Positions 1 through 7,744 of a stretch of DNA of 64,000 nt are shown piece by piece. The DNA is taken from assembly GCA_947444305.1 (NCBI GenBank), contig CANEZP010000002.1, forward strand, positions 124,001 to 188,000, in the 5' to 3' direction. Position numbers and translations under genes: made by a program. Positions within the stretch are counted from its first letter, which is position 1, and every line of letters begins with the position of its first letter. Origin of the DNA: Pseudobdellovibrionaceae bacterium. GTDB taxonomy: Bacteria; Bdellovibrionota; Bdellovibrionia; Bdellovibrionales; UBA1609. The notes under the pieces are model-generated. The model saw only the letters and a list, made by a program, of their open reading frames with translations, searched no databases and was not told where the DNA came from.

Positions 1-502
1 TCAAACGATCGTATTTTGCGATCTGCGCGCTGGTCAGACTTTGCTTCTCATCTTCGAAGATACCGGAGGAATACGTCATCGTGGGATCGAGCCAAAGACG
101 GAAGAACTCGTTGCCCAGATCGTAGTGGGCCATGATGTTCTTCTTCGCACCTTTGCGGCTGTTCATCGAAAGCAAGTGACGGATTTGCGAAATCAAAGTC
201 CCGCGGAGCGTGCCGTGAAGGGCCCTGCTCAAAGCTTGATCGTTGTTGCAAGCCCACTGTACGAGCGCGACCGTATCGTTCACTTCGATATCGCCGTCGA
301 TGATGGCTTCGGCCAATCCTAAGTCACCGCGGCTTACGAGTTGTGCGAAGACCGCCCAATTCTTCACGGTCACTTTAATCGTCGGTTCGCCCTCGCCGAA
401 GCATTCAACCTTGCCGTCGGGCATCGTGAGCTGGACCGTTCCTCCATGCGCATTCTTCAAGATCTGCAAGAAAAAGCGTGAAGCAAAAGTAGGCTTACTC
501 AT
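1..502 (-). CDS. cfa: Cyclopropane-fatty-acyl-phospholipid synthase, N-terminal part
   Basis: The gene runs leftward off the window, so only about the first 167 residues are visible. It reads MSKPTFASRFFLQIL at the start and contains AHYDLGNEFFRLWLDPTMTY followed by SSGIF, the hallmark of the CFA synthase / mycolic acid methyltransferase family just before the SAM-binding core. CFA synthases transfer a methylene from SAM onto cis double bonds of membrane phospholipid acyl chains. The start ATG (502-500) overlaps the TGA of the upstream DUF1365 gene by ATGA, so translation is probably coupled. The whole set (amine oxidase, DUF1365, CFA synthase) is a recurrent lipid-modifying cluster. The SAM-binding part lies outside the window and cannot be checked. 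Confidence 0.88.
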   Translation of the reverse strand, partial: MSKPTFASRFFLQILKNAHGGTVQLTMPDGKVECFGEGEPTIKVTVKNWAVFAQLVSRGDLGLAEAIIDGDIEVNDTVALVQWACNNDQALSRALHGTLRGTLISQIRHLLSMNSRKGAKKNIMAHYDLGNEFFRLWLDPTMTYSSGIFEDEKQSLTSAQIAKYDRL

Positions 503-1245
503 CGGGTCAACTCCTCGCGCGGGGGCGATGGTTTAGAAACATAAGGAACTTTGCGAATCCATAATATCAGAGCTTGATAGTGAATGCGGAAGACTACAAG
601 CGGAGTCATCCATCCGTAACGCGACAGCATAATCCAAAGTGATTTAGTCTGGGCCGGGGCGAGTTCGCCTTTGATCCAGGTGATGAGGCGCATCTCTTTA
701 CCGGTGCCCCGGTAATTGACGTCGATGCTTGAATTCGAATCGCTAAATTGAAAGCGAAACTCATAAGTGCCGGTCGTCGGTTGAAACGGCGAAACGTGAA
801 ACACCTTCTCGGCGGTATGCCATACGCCTTCGAGCGCGCCGTCGGGGTGAATCCAGTAAAAGTGGCGCTCGCCGAAAGTATTGTTTACTTCGCAAAGCAT
901 GGCTTCGGGTTTACCCGCGCGCTTCAGAATCCAGAAGTTGACCGGATTGAAACCGTATCCGAACATTCGCGGCATCGTTTGCAGCCAGATTTCTTCGGCG
1001 TCGTAATCCAAACGGCTTTTCAAAAAATCGCGGATACTTTGCGCCAAGGGGCGGTCTTCACCGGCGAGGTAGTCGCGCGGGCGCAGCGAAAGTACGCGAC
1101 CGAATTGCTTGTTCAACAGCGAACGCAAAGCTTGTTCTTCGTCGACGTTGAAATGCAAAAAAAATGTGCCGTACGTAAACTTAGTTTCCGTTTCGGTGCG
1201 ACGAGAATGAAAAACGTGGCCTTCGCCGATCTTCAGCGCGCTCAT
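499..1245 (-). CDS. DUF1365 family protein
   Basis: This 248-residue protein contains PRMFGYGFNPVNFWI and NNTFGERHFYW, both typical of DUF1365. The family has no proven enzymatic activity, but it is regularly encoded between a flavin amine oxidase-like protein and a CFA synthase, which suggests a part in modifying membrane fatty acids. I chose the ATG at 1245 because it overlaps the stop of the upstream amine oxidase (ATGA at 1245-1242); an open frame continues upstream to 1404 but lies within that gene. The C-terminus overlaps the cfa start by 4 bases. There is no signal peptide. Confidence 0.85.
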   Translation of the reverse strand: MSALKIGEGHVFHSRRTETETKFTYGTFFLHFNVDEEQALRSLLNKQFGRVLSLRPRDYLAGEDRPLAQSIRDFLKSRLDYDAEEIWLQTMPRMFGYGFNPVNFWILKRAGKPEAMLCEVNNTFGERHFYWIHPDGALEGVWHTAEKVFHVSPFQPTTGTYEFRFQFSDSNSSIDVNYRGTGKEMRLITWIKGELAPAQTKSLWIMLSRYGWMTPLVVFRIHYQALILWIRKVPYVSKPSPPREELTR

Positions 1246-2495
1246 GTCGTCTTCCAAGGCGTGGCGACGTTCAGATGCTCGGCTACGCGCACGGCGCTCA
1301 GCAAGCCGTCTTCGTGAAATCCGTAACGGGTCCAGGCGCCGGCATAATAAATTCCGCCTTGGCCTTGCACATCGGCCAGGCGCGCTTGCGCACGGATGGC
1401 GCATTGGTCGAACCGGGGATGATCGTAGGTAAACTCGCGATCGACGTTCTCGACATTCCCGTGCGGATTCAACGTCAGGTAAAATTCACGCTTCGTCGGC
1501 AACGGCTGGAGGCGGTTCAGGTGATAAGTGAGCGAAACCTTTTCGCTGCGCTGGTCTTCGTTGGCAAAAACATTCCACGCGGCCCAGCAGCGCTTTTCCA
1601 TCGGCATCAAGCTACGGTCCCGGTGCAAGACGGCGCGGTTCGGTTCGACTTCGAAAGCTTTGAGAACTTCCAACTCGGCGGCGTTGGCATTTTGCAAAAT
1701 CTTGCGGGTAACGGGCGCGTGCGTGGCGAAGATGACTTTGTCGAAGGAAGCGGATTCCTGTTTCGTACGGACCGTCACTTTATCGCCGGCGCGCTCAACC
1801 GCGAGGACCGGGGTCTCGAGGTGGATATTTTTGAGTTGAGCCGCGATCCGCTTTACGTACTCGATTGATCCACCGTTTACCGTGCGCCATTTTGGGCGAT
1901 CGTTCACCTGGACGAGTTTGTGATTGATCAAAAAATGTAAGAAGGTCGCCGCCGGAAATTCAAGCATACCTTTTTCGGGGGTGGACCAAATCGCCGCGGC
2001 CATGGGTAGCAAGTAGTTTTCACTAAACGCCGCGCCGTATTTTCTGTGCCGCAATAAATCACCGACGGTCCAGCCGTGGCGGCGCGCCAAATTTAAATTG
2101 CTCTCAACCTCACGGTGAAAACGCAAAATTTCGAGCAGCATACGGTGAAAGGAAATGCTAAACAGATTTTTTCGCTGCCCGAATACCGTGTTTAGGTCCG
2201 TCCCGCACCATTCTAAACCGCTGCGTTCGCTGCGAATCGACAAAGACATATCCGACTCGACCGTCGGCACGTTCAGGTGGGCGAAAAGCGCTTTGAGATG
2301 GGGATAAGTCAGTTCATTATATACCAGGAAACCGGAATCGACGGGGACTTGCTCGGAGCCATCTGGTATGTATGATGTGTGGGCATGACCACCGAGGCGA
2401 TTAGCCGCTTCGAAAAGGTGAACTTCATGTTGGCGCGAGAGTATGTAAGCCGCTCCCAAGCCACTGATACCGGATCCAATAACGGCAATTTTCAT
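1242..2495 (-). CDS. FAD-dependent amine oxidase-like oxidoreductase
   Basis: This is a 417-residue flavoprotein. The N-terminus MKIAVIGSGISGLGAAYIL is a Rossmann dinucleotide-binding motif (GxGxxG), followed about 25 residues later by the glutamate and RLGGHAHT motif that binds the FAD ribose. The C-terminal GGIYYAGAWTRYGFHEDGL is the FAD-contact segment seen in NAD(P)-binding amine oxidase / desaturase-like proteins of DUF1365-CFA clusters. It is first in a three-gene leftward operon with 4-base overlaps and is divergent from a TetR gene. The substrate is not known; by context it is probably a fatty-acyl chain rather than an amine. Confidence 0.82.
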   Translation of the reverse strand: MKIAVIGSGISGLGAAYILSRQHEVHLFEAANRLGGHAHTSYIPDGSEQVPVDSGFLVYNELTYPHLKALFAHLNVPTVESDMSLSIRSERSGLEWCGTDLNTVFGQRKNLFSISFHRMLLEILRFHREVESNLNLARRHGWTVGDLLRHRKYGAAFSENYLLPMAAAIWSTPEKGMLEFPAATFLHFLINHKLVQVNDRPKWRTVNGGSIEYVKRIAAQLKNIHLETPVLAVERAGDKVTVRTKQESASFDKVIFATHAPVTRKILQNANAAELEVLKAFEVEPNRAVLHRDRSLMPMEKRCWAAWNVFANEDQRSEKVSLTYHLNRLQPLPTKREFYLTLNPHGNVENVDREFTYDHPRFDQCAIRAQARLADVQGQGGIYYAGAWTRYGFHEDGLLSAVRVAEHLNVATPWKTT

Positions 2496-2541
2496 GTGTT
2501 GGACCCTTACCTTTCTTGCGTGCTCACCGTTTATTTAGTGG

Positions 2542-2552
2542 CAGTGATACTG
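2542..2552. promoter_or_regulatory. Small palindrome in the divergent promoter region
   Basis: The 11-bp sequence CAGTGATACTG is a perfect inverted repeat (4-bp arms, 3-bp spacer) in the space between the amine oxidase operon and the TetR gene. TetR proteins usually bind such palindromes between themselves and a divergent target. The arms are short, so this may be chance. Confidence 0.2.
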
Positions 2553-2644
2553 TCATTGAATCATTGTTTGTTGTACGAGTAAAGTCCGATGCTTAGAAAG
2601 GTGTTGATCTGGGCCGTCCTAAAAAGAAACGCGAATATAACAAT

Positions 2645-3196
2645 ATGGCCCGGCTCGAAAAGGTCGGTGAAACCCGTAAAGTCATTATAGAGACTTTGGT
2701 CGAGTTCCTTGTCGAGCGTAAAGGCGGCGTCGTTACTTTTGAGGAAATTGCCGAACGATCAGGCATATCGGTACGATCCATCTACCGTTTGTTCTCCGAC
2801 AAAGAGAGCCTTCATCGCGCGATGGACGAATATCTTCTGTCCTACCTCGCGGCGGGTGATCAAAATCTGGCCGAGCTCGATGTCCCGGGGTTCGGTAGGA
2901 AAGCATTTTCTCTTTTTGAAAAGCACGACAAGCTGATGATGGCATATTTGTATTCGCCTTTTGGTCAAGAAATGCGGATGCTGTTCCGCAAAAAACTGAA
3001 CACGGCGATGACCGCAAAAATTCTGGCGAAGAAAAAGATCGACCTAAATCCAGAAAATCGCCACCGTCTCGCGCTGATCGTTTCGCTGGTTAACGCCAAG
3101 ATCTGGCACGACATCAAGGTGGATACGGGGTTCACCGGCGATGAGATGGGTCCGGCTCTGGAATGGGCGCTAACCGCCCTGATCGACGCTCTCTGA
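2645..3196 (+). CDS. TetR family transcriptional regulator
   Basis: The N-terminal 60 residues form a TetR DNA-binding domain: a helix followed by the helix-turn-helix TFEEIAERSGISVRSIYRLF and then DKESLHRAMDEYL. The rest is the all-helical ligand-binding and dimerisation domain (183 residues in total). The gene is divergent from the amine oxidase/DUF1365/cfa operon and is the obvious candidate for its control (inference). The ATG at 2645 has no Shine-Dalgarno. Twelve codons upstream, a CTG at 2609 opens an extension starting LGRPKKKREYNN, a common N-terminus in this family, and AAAGG at 2598-2602 is well placed for it. The true start may therefore be the CTG. Confidence 0.85.
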   Translation: MARLEKVGETRKVIIETLVEFLVERKGGVVTFEEIAERSGISVRSIYRLFSDKESLHRAMDEYLLSYLAAGDQNLAELDVPGFGRKAFSLFEKHDKLMMAYLYSPFGQEMRMLFRKKLNTAMTAKILAKKKIDLNPENRHRLALIVSLVNAKIWHDIKVDTGFTGDEMGPALEWALTALIDAL

Positions 3197-3754
3197 TTTC
3201 GGCGTCTGTTCCTGTTTCGAATCCTGCTTAGAATCCTGTTTTGCAGCAAGCGCCTCTTGTTTCGAAATATTCGCCGCCGCGGACTTTAGCCAGGCCTGAT
3301 ACTTTTCATCGCTCGCGAAACTGGTACGCGGAATAATCAACGCCCATTGATTTGAAAAGTAAATGTAGATCCAACGGCGCGAACCGGTCACCTTATTGAA
3401 CTTTGCCCACGGCAAAATCTCGAACGCTTCGCCCACTTGGTAGAGCAGACCCTCTTCACGTTGGGTCAACGTAAAACCTTCGACGTACATGCGCGCCGCC
3501 GCCTTATTCCCACGCTCACGTGTGTAGTTGAAGGCGAGCCACGACCCGGCCACCGCCACGAACCCGACGGCAAGTTCTCCGATCGTCTCGACCGATCCGC
3601 CCGACAGCAAATTCGCGGCGGCCGATAGCGCAAACACCACGATGAGAATCAACCACCCGGACTTCTTCCGCAAAGGCAGCAAGTACAAGCCATTCAGCCT
3701 AGCGAGCGCAATCTCGTGCGCGGACATTTTGATTTCAATCGGCTCGGTCAACAT
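3170..3754 (-). CDS. YcxB-like membrane protein
   Basis: The protein has 194 residues. Two hydrophobic segments lie at about residues 33-51 and 60-76, followed by a C-terminal YcxB-like domain with FEILPWAKFNKVTGSRRWIY and ALIIPRTSF. The last 30 residues are a Lys/Gln/Ser-rich tail with a short repeat (KQDSKQDSKQE). YcxB family proteins are membrane proteins of unknown function. The gene is convergent with the TetR gene and the two 3' ends overlap by 27 bp. Confidence 0.7.
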   Translation of the reverse strand: MLTEPIEIKMSAHEIALARLNGLYLLPLRKKSGWLILIVVFALSAAANLLSGGSVETIGELAVGFVAVAGSWLAFNYTRERGNKAAARMYVEGFTLTQREEGLLYQVGEAFEILPWAKFNKVTGSRRWIYIYFSNQWALIIPRTSFASDEKYQAWLKSAAANISKQEALAAKQDSKQDSKQEQTPKSESVDQGG

Positions 3755-3924
3755 GGAGCGATCCTAACCCGCGACGAAGCCGCCGTCCATCAACGACAAA
3801 GCTGTGCGGTCACAACTTGGCAATGGTGACTTAACGGCCGCGGTGACCTGATGGCGACTGCAAGTTTACGACCGCGGTGATTTCACGATGCGGATGATTA
3901 CGCACCGTCTCTTTTCCAGAATTT

Positions 3925-3952
3925 AAACACCGAGTCAGTCCACTCGGTGTTT
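3925..3952. terminator. Perfect 11-bp hairpin, possible terminator
   Basis: AAACACCGAGT pairs perfectly with ACTCGGTGTTT across a 6-base loop (CAGTCC). A-rich and T-rich ends on the two sides would suit a bidirectional intrinsic terminator. It lies about 245 bp past the end of the leftward gene at 4198-5904 and directly abuts the hexanucleotide repeat. The T run is short, so termination is not certain. Confidence 0.45.
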
Positions 3953-3954
3953 GA

Positions 3955-4020
3955 ATCGCCATCGCCATCGCCATCGCCATCGCCATCGCCATCGCCATCG
4001 CCATCGCCATCGCCATCGCC
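3955..4020. repeat. Hexanucleotide tandem repeat (ATCGCC)11
   Basis: Eleven exact ATCGCC units sit in tandem, followed by a partial unit ATCG. The array lies in the 443-bp space between the YcxB-like gene and the large secreted protein. All long frames across it are artefacts of the repeat (Met-Ala, Gly-Asp or Arg-His runs) with no other coding signs. Such perfect short repeats are prone to slippage, so unit number may vary between strains. Confidence 0.95.
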
Positions 4021-4084
4021 ATCGTGAACATCGCTTCGCACGCGCCCTCGCCATCGTGAACATCGCTTCGCACGCGCCCTCGCT
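4021..4084. repeat. 32-bp direct repeat, two tandem copies
   Basis: A 32-base unit starting ATCGTGAACATCGCTTCGCA occurs at 4021-4052 and again at 4053-4084; the copies differ only in the last base. It follows directly on the ATCGCC array and its start looks derived from it. Apart from these repeats and the hairpin, I see no gene between 3755 and 4197. Confidence 0.92.
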
Positions 4085-4197
4085 CGCACGTAAGCTTCCC
4101 GACGGCGCGCTCTTCCGAGGCCTCACTGACCATCGCTCCTCTAGGATAAACATAACTTATTTATTAACGGTATGAACTCTCGGAAGCCCGGACCTGA

Positions 4198-5904
4198 TTA
4201 TTTTTCGCAGCCGAGCAGTTCACCCAGCCGGCACTTTTCTTGAATGCGTTCGGTGATGCGGTTCCAAATGTTGACCGACTGGCCGTTGATTTGGCCGGAA
4301 TAAATATCAATGCCGCCGACGCCGCGACGATTTGGATCTTTGTCGGCGCCGGGAAGGAATCTCCGAAGATCAATTCCGTTCGCGTCCGTCGCCGGTGGAC
4401 GGTTCGTGCCTTGTCCGTAACCGCCGAAGCCGCCGGCGCCACCGTCGGTGCTCGTATCGATCGCCGCCGCCGAGTAACCGCCGGCGCCACTAAATCCTTG
4501 CAGGACATCCGTCGTGTACCCGGGCGCGCCGCTCGGGCCGCGCGCGTTTTTACCGTCGAGCTTCGCGGGCGCTCCGCCTTCACCGCCGGGAATTCCGCCG
4601 CCGGAGTTATTCGCGATCGTGCCGTTCTTCACGCCCGTCGGTTGAAAACCGTTCGGGTCCGAATTCAAACCGCTCGCATCCGCACGTGGTTCTTGGATAT
4701 CAAAATCACCTTTGGTTTTTTTGCCCACGCCAGGGTCTACGCCGAACGAAGCTTCGCCCCGCTGTTCTTTTTCGTAGGCGAGCGCGCGGCACGCCGGTGA
4801 GTTTGGACTCGTGCTACAAGCCTGCGACATCGGATCATTTGCTGAGTCGAGCGACGCTTGGTTCATCGCGCCCGCATCGGCACCCGAACCAGGCGCGCCC
4901 GCGCCACCCGCGTTTTGCGGAGCGGCCGCGCTCATCTCTTGGCAAGCGGCGGCGGCTCCGCTCGAGCTTCCCGACGCGAGACCTTGGCTGCCCATTTGCG
5001 AAAGCAAAGACGAATAACCTTCGCAAGTGCTCACGCGATTGCGCAATTCACCGAGTGTTTGTTCGTAAATCTGCCGGCTATCGCAGCCCGAGCAATTCGA
5101 AAGGAGTTGATTGTATTTGTCGGCCATTTCTCCGCACGTGCCGGTGCAACTGCTGTAGCCCGAGTAGCAATTCGCGCCGGCGTTTTGATTCGCGTTCATG
5201 TTGCCGCCACCGGCTTGGTTGAGCTGCTGACAGTACGCCTGCATACTCGCGCGGTTCTGTTCGGCCGTTCCGTTTTGCGCGGGCGGGGCGGGCTGATTTG
5301 CGCTCGACTGCGAACCACTACAACTGTTTTTCGCTTTCGTTTGCAACTGACCACAAGCTTGCAAATCCTGCGAAGCCTGCTGCTGCGCCTGATTCCGATC
5401 CTGAGGCGTCGTCGCCGCGGGATCACTCTGACTCTTCGTCTTACCACCGGCCGAATCAGCCTTCTTCTCGCTTTGCTCTTTCGCGGCGGGACTCGGGCCA
5501 CGGCTAGGCGAAGGCTTGGGCGGATTAGTCCCTGGCGATGGACAGGGCTTATCCGAAAGTATGCGTCTTCCATTGCATATTTTCGTTGTTATCTCCGTAT
5601 CTGCGGAACAGCCGGTTTTACCTTTGCAGCCAGACTCTACCGAGCATGTTTTTTTCTGACACCAAGAGACTATCCACGTTTCACAGCTTACAACGTAATT
5701 GGCCAATCCCACATCAAGGATTCCGTGACAGATTGCTTTGCAACCGCCAAGTGCATTTGAATAAGTGGAATAGAGTGCACCTGACCTTTCAAGGCATTCA
5801 TTATATTTCGTTCGAGCAGCAGAGCCCTCTGACGAAAGACGGTCGGCGGCACTTATTTGAACAAAGGCTGCGAATGCCAGGGTGATAAGAATTCTGAACT
5901 GCAT
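4198..5904 (-). CDS. Large secreted Cys- and Gly-rich protein, unknown function
   Basis: This is a protein of about 568 residues. The ATG at 5904 begins a clear signal peptide (MQFRILITLAFAAFVQISAA). Residues 20-120 are Cys-rich, with about ten cysteines suggesting disulfides. A Pro/Ser/Lys linker follows (PSPGTNPPKPSPSRGPSP), then a Gln/Ala/Asn-rich segment with further Cys pairs (CSGCDSRQIYEQ). A long Gly/Ala/Ser/Asn low-complexity region ends in a more ordered tail (RRFLPGADKDPNRR onward) with two cysteines. I do not recognise the family. It points away from the serine peptidase array and is separated from it by 185 bp of shared intergenic DNA, so a functional link is possible but unproven. 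Confidence 0.75.
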   Translation of the reverse strand: MQFRILITLAFAAFVQISAADRLSSEGSAARTKYNECLERSGALYSTYSNALGGCKAICHGILDVGLANYVVSCETWIVSWCQKKTCSVESGCKGKTGCSADTEITTKICNGRRILSDKPCPSPGTNPPKPSPSRGPSPAAKEQSEKKADSAGGKTKSQSDPAATTPQDRNQAQQQASQDLQACGQLQTKAKNSCSGSQSSANQPAPPAQNGTAEQNRASMQAYCQQLNQAGGGNMNANQNAGANCYSGYSSCTGTCGEMADKYNQLLSNCSGCDSRQIYEQTLGELRNRVSTCEGYSSLLSQMGSQGLASGSSSGAAAACQEMSAAAPQNAGGAGAPGSGADAGAMNQASLDSANDPMSQACSTSPNSPACRALAYEKEQRGEASFGVDPGVGKKTKGDFDIQEPRADASGLNSDPNGFQPTGVKNGTIANNSGGGIPGGEGGAPAKLDGKNARGPSGAPGYTTDVLQGFSGAGGYSAAAIDTSTDGGAGGFGGYGQGTNRPPATDANGIDLRRFLPGADKDPNRRGVGGIDIYSGQINGQSVNIWNRITERIQEKCRLGELLGCEK

Positions 5905-6089
5905 CAACTAAATTGTATCTTCTTTAAAGCCATTTAGGGAAACTAGCTTTGTTTAGGCCTTATTGCTAAACGATCTGTACCTAGCCTAAGCCTTCGTATC
6001 ATCTTGAGTCAGGTCATTGGACTAGGTTTGGTGCCTTCAATCGGGTTCTTTACTCGATTTATAACCCGCTATTCGGAGATACTCACATA

Positions 6090-6911
6090 ATGATCAGTCT
6101 TAGGTGGTTGTCTTTATTCGTTATTCTTGCAAATGCTAATCTTGCTCTCGGGTATCCCTTTTGCCATAACCAAGGTTCACTTGAGGAGCAAGCGGCGCTC
6201 CTCCACCGAGCAACGAGAATCGGTAGAGAAAACCGGCGGCCCATCCCGAAGGCGATGGAGAAGAAGTTTGCCGGCACCGGCCTTATAGTCTGCGGTAACG
6301 ACACCGTGACCGCGCAAGTCACGGGAAGTGCGAACGTAATCACAACTGCGGGCCACGTGTTTAGTACTGATGATTGTCAGCCAAAGAACCGAGAAAAGTG
6401 CCATTTTGAGCGAACAATCAACGGGCGCATCAAAGAATTTCGCTTGAACATTAAATCGCTTAAAACGGGCGGTCCTTGTCCGAGTGGCGAAAGGATGACC
6501 GATTGGGCTGTCATCAAATTGGAAGATCCAATGCCTGATGTCTCGCCTTACGAGATTCCGGATGAAGATAATTTGCTTAAAGAAGGTGAAAATATCCTAC
6601 AGATTACCGGGATGAGCGTCGATTACAGCGTGAATGGTGCACTCCCGAAAGCGATGGAAATGTGTCGAGCTGAAAAAATTGACCTAACTGCGTTGGCACC
6701 CGTTAAACATAGTTGTGACACGGGGGGTGCTTCATCGGGGAGCGCTCAGTTCGTCAAACGTGGTGATAAAATGATCTTCGCCGCCATGAACGTGGCGGAG
6801 CATGGCCACTTGCCGCCGGGCAGTGGGTTTGACGAAGAAATGAACTACAATACGTCAACGCCGGTGACCGGGCGTTTCCTGAAAGCAATTCGCGAAGCGA
6901 TGAAGCCGTGA
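6090..6911 (+). CDS. Secreted trypsin/V8-like serine peptidase, array copy 1
   Basis: This 273-residue chymotrypsin-fold peptidase has a signal peptide (about residues 1-21, ending LALG). The triad can be read as His89 in VITTAGHVF, Asp138 in MTDWAVIKLE and Ser216 in CDTGGASSGSAQF. Seven cysteines in the mature part suggest disulfides. ATG start with GGAG about 10 bases upstream. It is the first of six tandem paralogues of 273-278 residues, all on the plus strand with 4-base overlaps, so a single mRNA is likely. It ends GTGA, giving the GTG start of copy 2. Its last 55 codons are nearly identical to those of copy 5. The substrate is unknown; it should act in the periplasm or outside the cell. 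Confidence 0.9.
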   Translation: MISLRWLSLFVILANANLALGYPFCHNQGSLEEQAALLHRATRIGRENRRPIPKAMEKKFAGTGLIVCGNDTVTAQVTGSANVITTAGHVFSTDDCQPKNREKCHFERTINGRIKEFRLNIKSLKTGGPCPSGERMTDWAVIKLEDPMPDVSPYEIPDEDNLLKEGENILQITGMSVDYSVNGALPKAMEMCRAEKIDLTALAPVKHSCDTGGASSGSAQFVKRGDKMIFAAMNVAEHGHLPPGSGFDEEMNYNTSTPVTGRFLKAIREAMKP

Positions 6912-7744
6912 GCCCGACGATCAGGACAATATACATAAAATTTTTAGCCTTTACCATGTTTGGCATGTCACCTAGTCAAAGCGAAGCTATCGCGAACTGT
7001 TATCCCCAATCGTCCTGCTATCAAAACGGTCTCTTTCAACTTGCAACAAGGTTCTCAAGAGAAAATCGAAAGGTAATTCCAAAATCTCTTGAATCGAAGT
7101 TCGCGGCCACCGGAACAATCGATTGCGGGGCAGGTGCCGCAACGGCGCAGATTACAGGGAAGTCGAATGTCATCACGACCGTTGGACACTTCTTTCACGA
7201 TGAAAATTGCCAACCAAAAAATCGGGGTAAGTGTATGTTTCAGGTGACCGTAAACGGTCGCTTCACTGAATACCCCTTAAAAATGGATGCATTGAAGACG
7301 GGTGGTCGCTGTCCCTTGGACAAAGGTTTAACGGATTGGGCGGTACTTAAGCTTGAAACGGCTGTGCCAGGAATAACGCCTTACGAAGTGCCGGATGAAG
7401 ACAATCTGCTCAAAGCGGGCGAACAAATCATGCAGGTGTCAGGCTACGCCACAAACTTCATGGTGAGCGGTGCTTATCCGAAATCTATGGAGAGTTGTCT
7501 CGCGGATCAAATAGATCTTACCCACACCGATCCCATCAAACACACCTGTGATACGGGAAAGGGATCCTCCGGAAGCGCTCAGTTCGTGGTGCGCTCGAAA
7601 AAGATGATCTTCGCAGCGATGAATATAAGTCAGCAAAAAGATTTCCCGGACGGTTCCGATTACAATGCCGACAGTGCCTTCAATACATCTACACCTGTCA
7701 GCGGAAATTTCCTTAGCGCAATCCGCGAAGCGATGAAGCCGTGA
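6908..7744 (+). CDS. Secreted trypsin/V8-like serine peptidase, array copy 2
   Basis: This is a 278-residue paralogue of copy 1 and the most diverged member. GTG start within the GTGA overlap with copy 1. The signal peptide is followed by IANCYPQSSCYQNG, so it has two N-terminal cysteines where the others have one. The triad is intact: His in VITTVGHFF, Asp in LTDWAVLKLE, Ser in CDTGKGSSGSAQF. It differs from its sisters around the specificity region (VSGYATNFMVSGAYPK instead of ITGMSxxYSVNG), so it may cleave different bonds (inference). It ends in the GTGA that starts copy 3. Confidence 0.9.
   Translation: MSPTIRTIYIKFLAFTMFGMSPSQSEAIANCYPQSSCYQNGLFQLATRFSRENRKVIPKSLESKFAATGTIDCGAGAATAQITGKSNVITTVGHFFHDENCQPKNRGKCMFQVTVNGRFTEYPLKMDALKTGGRCPLDKGLTDWAVLKLETAVPGITPYEVPDEDNLLKAGEQIMQVSGYATNFMVSGAYPKSMESCLADQIDLTHTDPIKHTCDTGKGSSGSAQFVVRSKKMIFAAMNISQQKDFPDGSDYNADSAFNTSTPVSGNFLSAIREAMKP

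Noticed and set aside
748-1868. Plus-strand frames of 189 and 197 codons
   Set aside because: They lie opposite the DUF1365 and amine oxidase genes, whose motifs are clear; no motifs in the antisense products.
3955-4084. Possible CRISPR array
   Set aside because: The repeats are directly adjoining with no unique spacers, and no cas genes are present.
3831-4175. Open frames with Met-Ala, Gly-Asp, Trp-Arg or Arg-His runs
   Set aside because: They are translations of the ATCGCC repeat in different frames, with no ribosome site and no sequence conservation outside the repeat.
4240-5885. Several long plus-strand frames (up to 300 codons) opposite the large secreted protein
   Set aside because: They are antisense shadows of a Gly/Ala/Ser-rich GC-rich gene; their products are Arg-rich and without domain features, while the minus-strand frame has a signal peptide and cysteine pattern.
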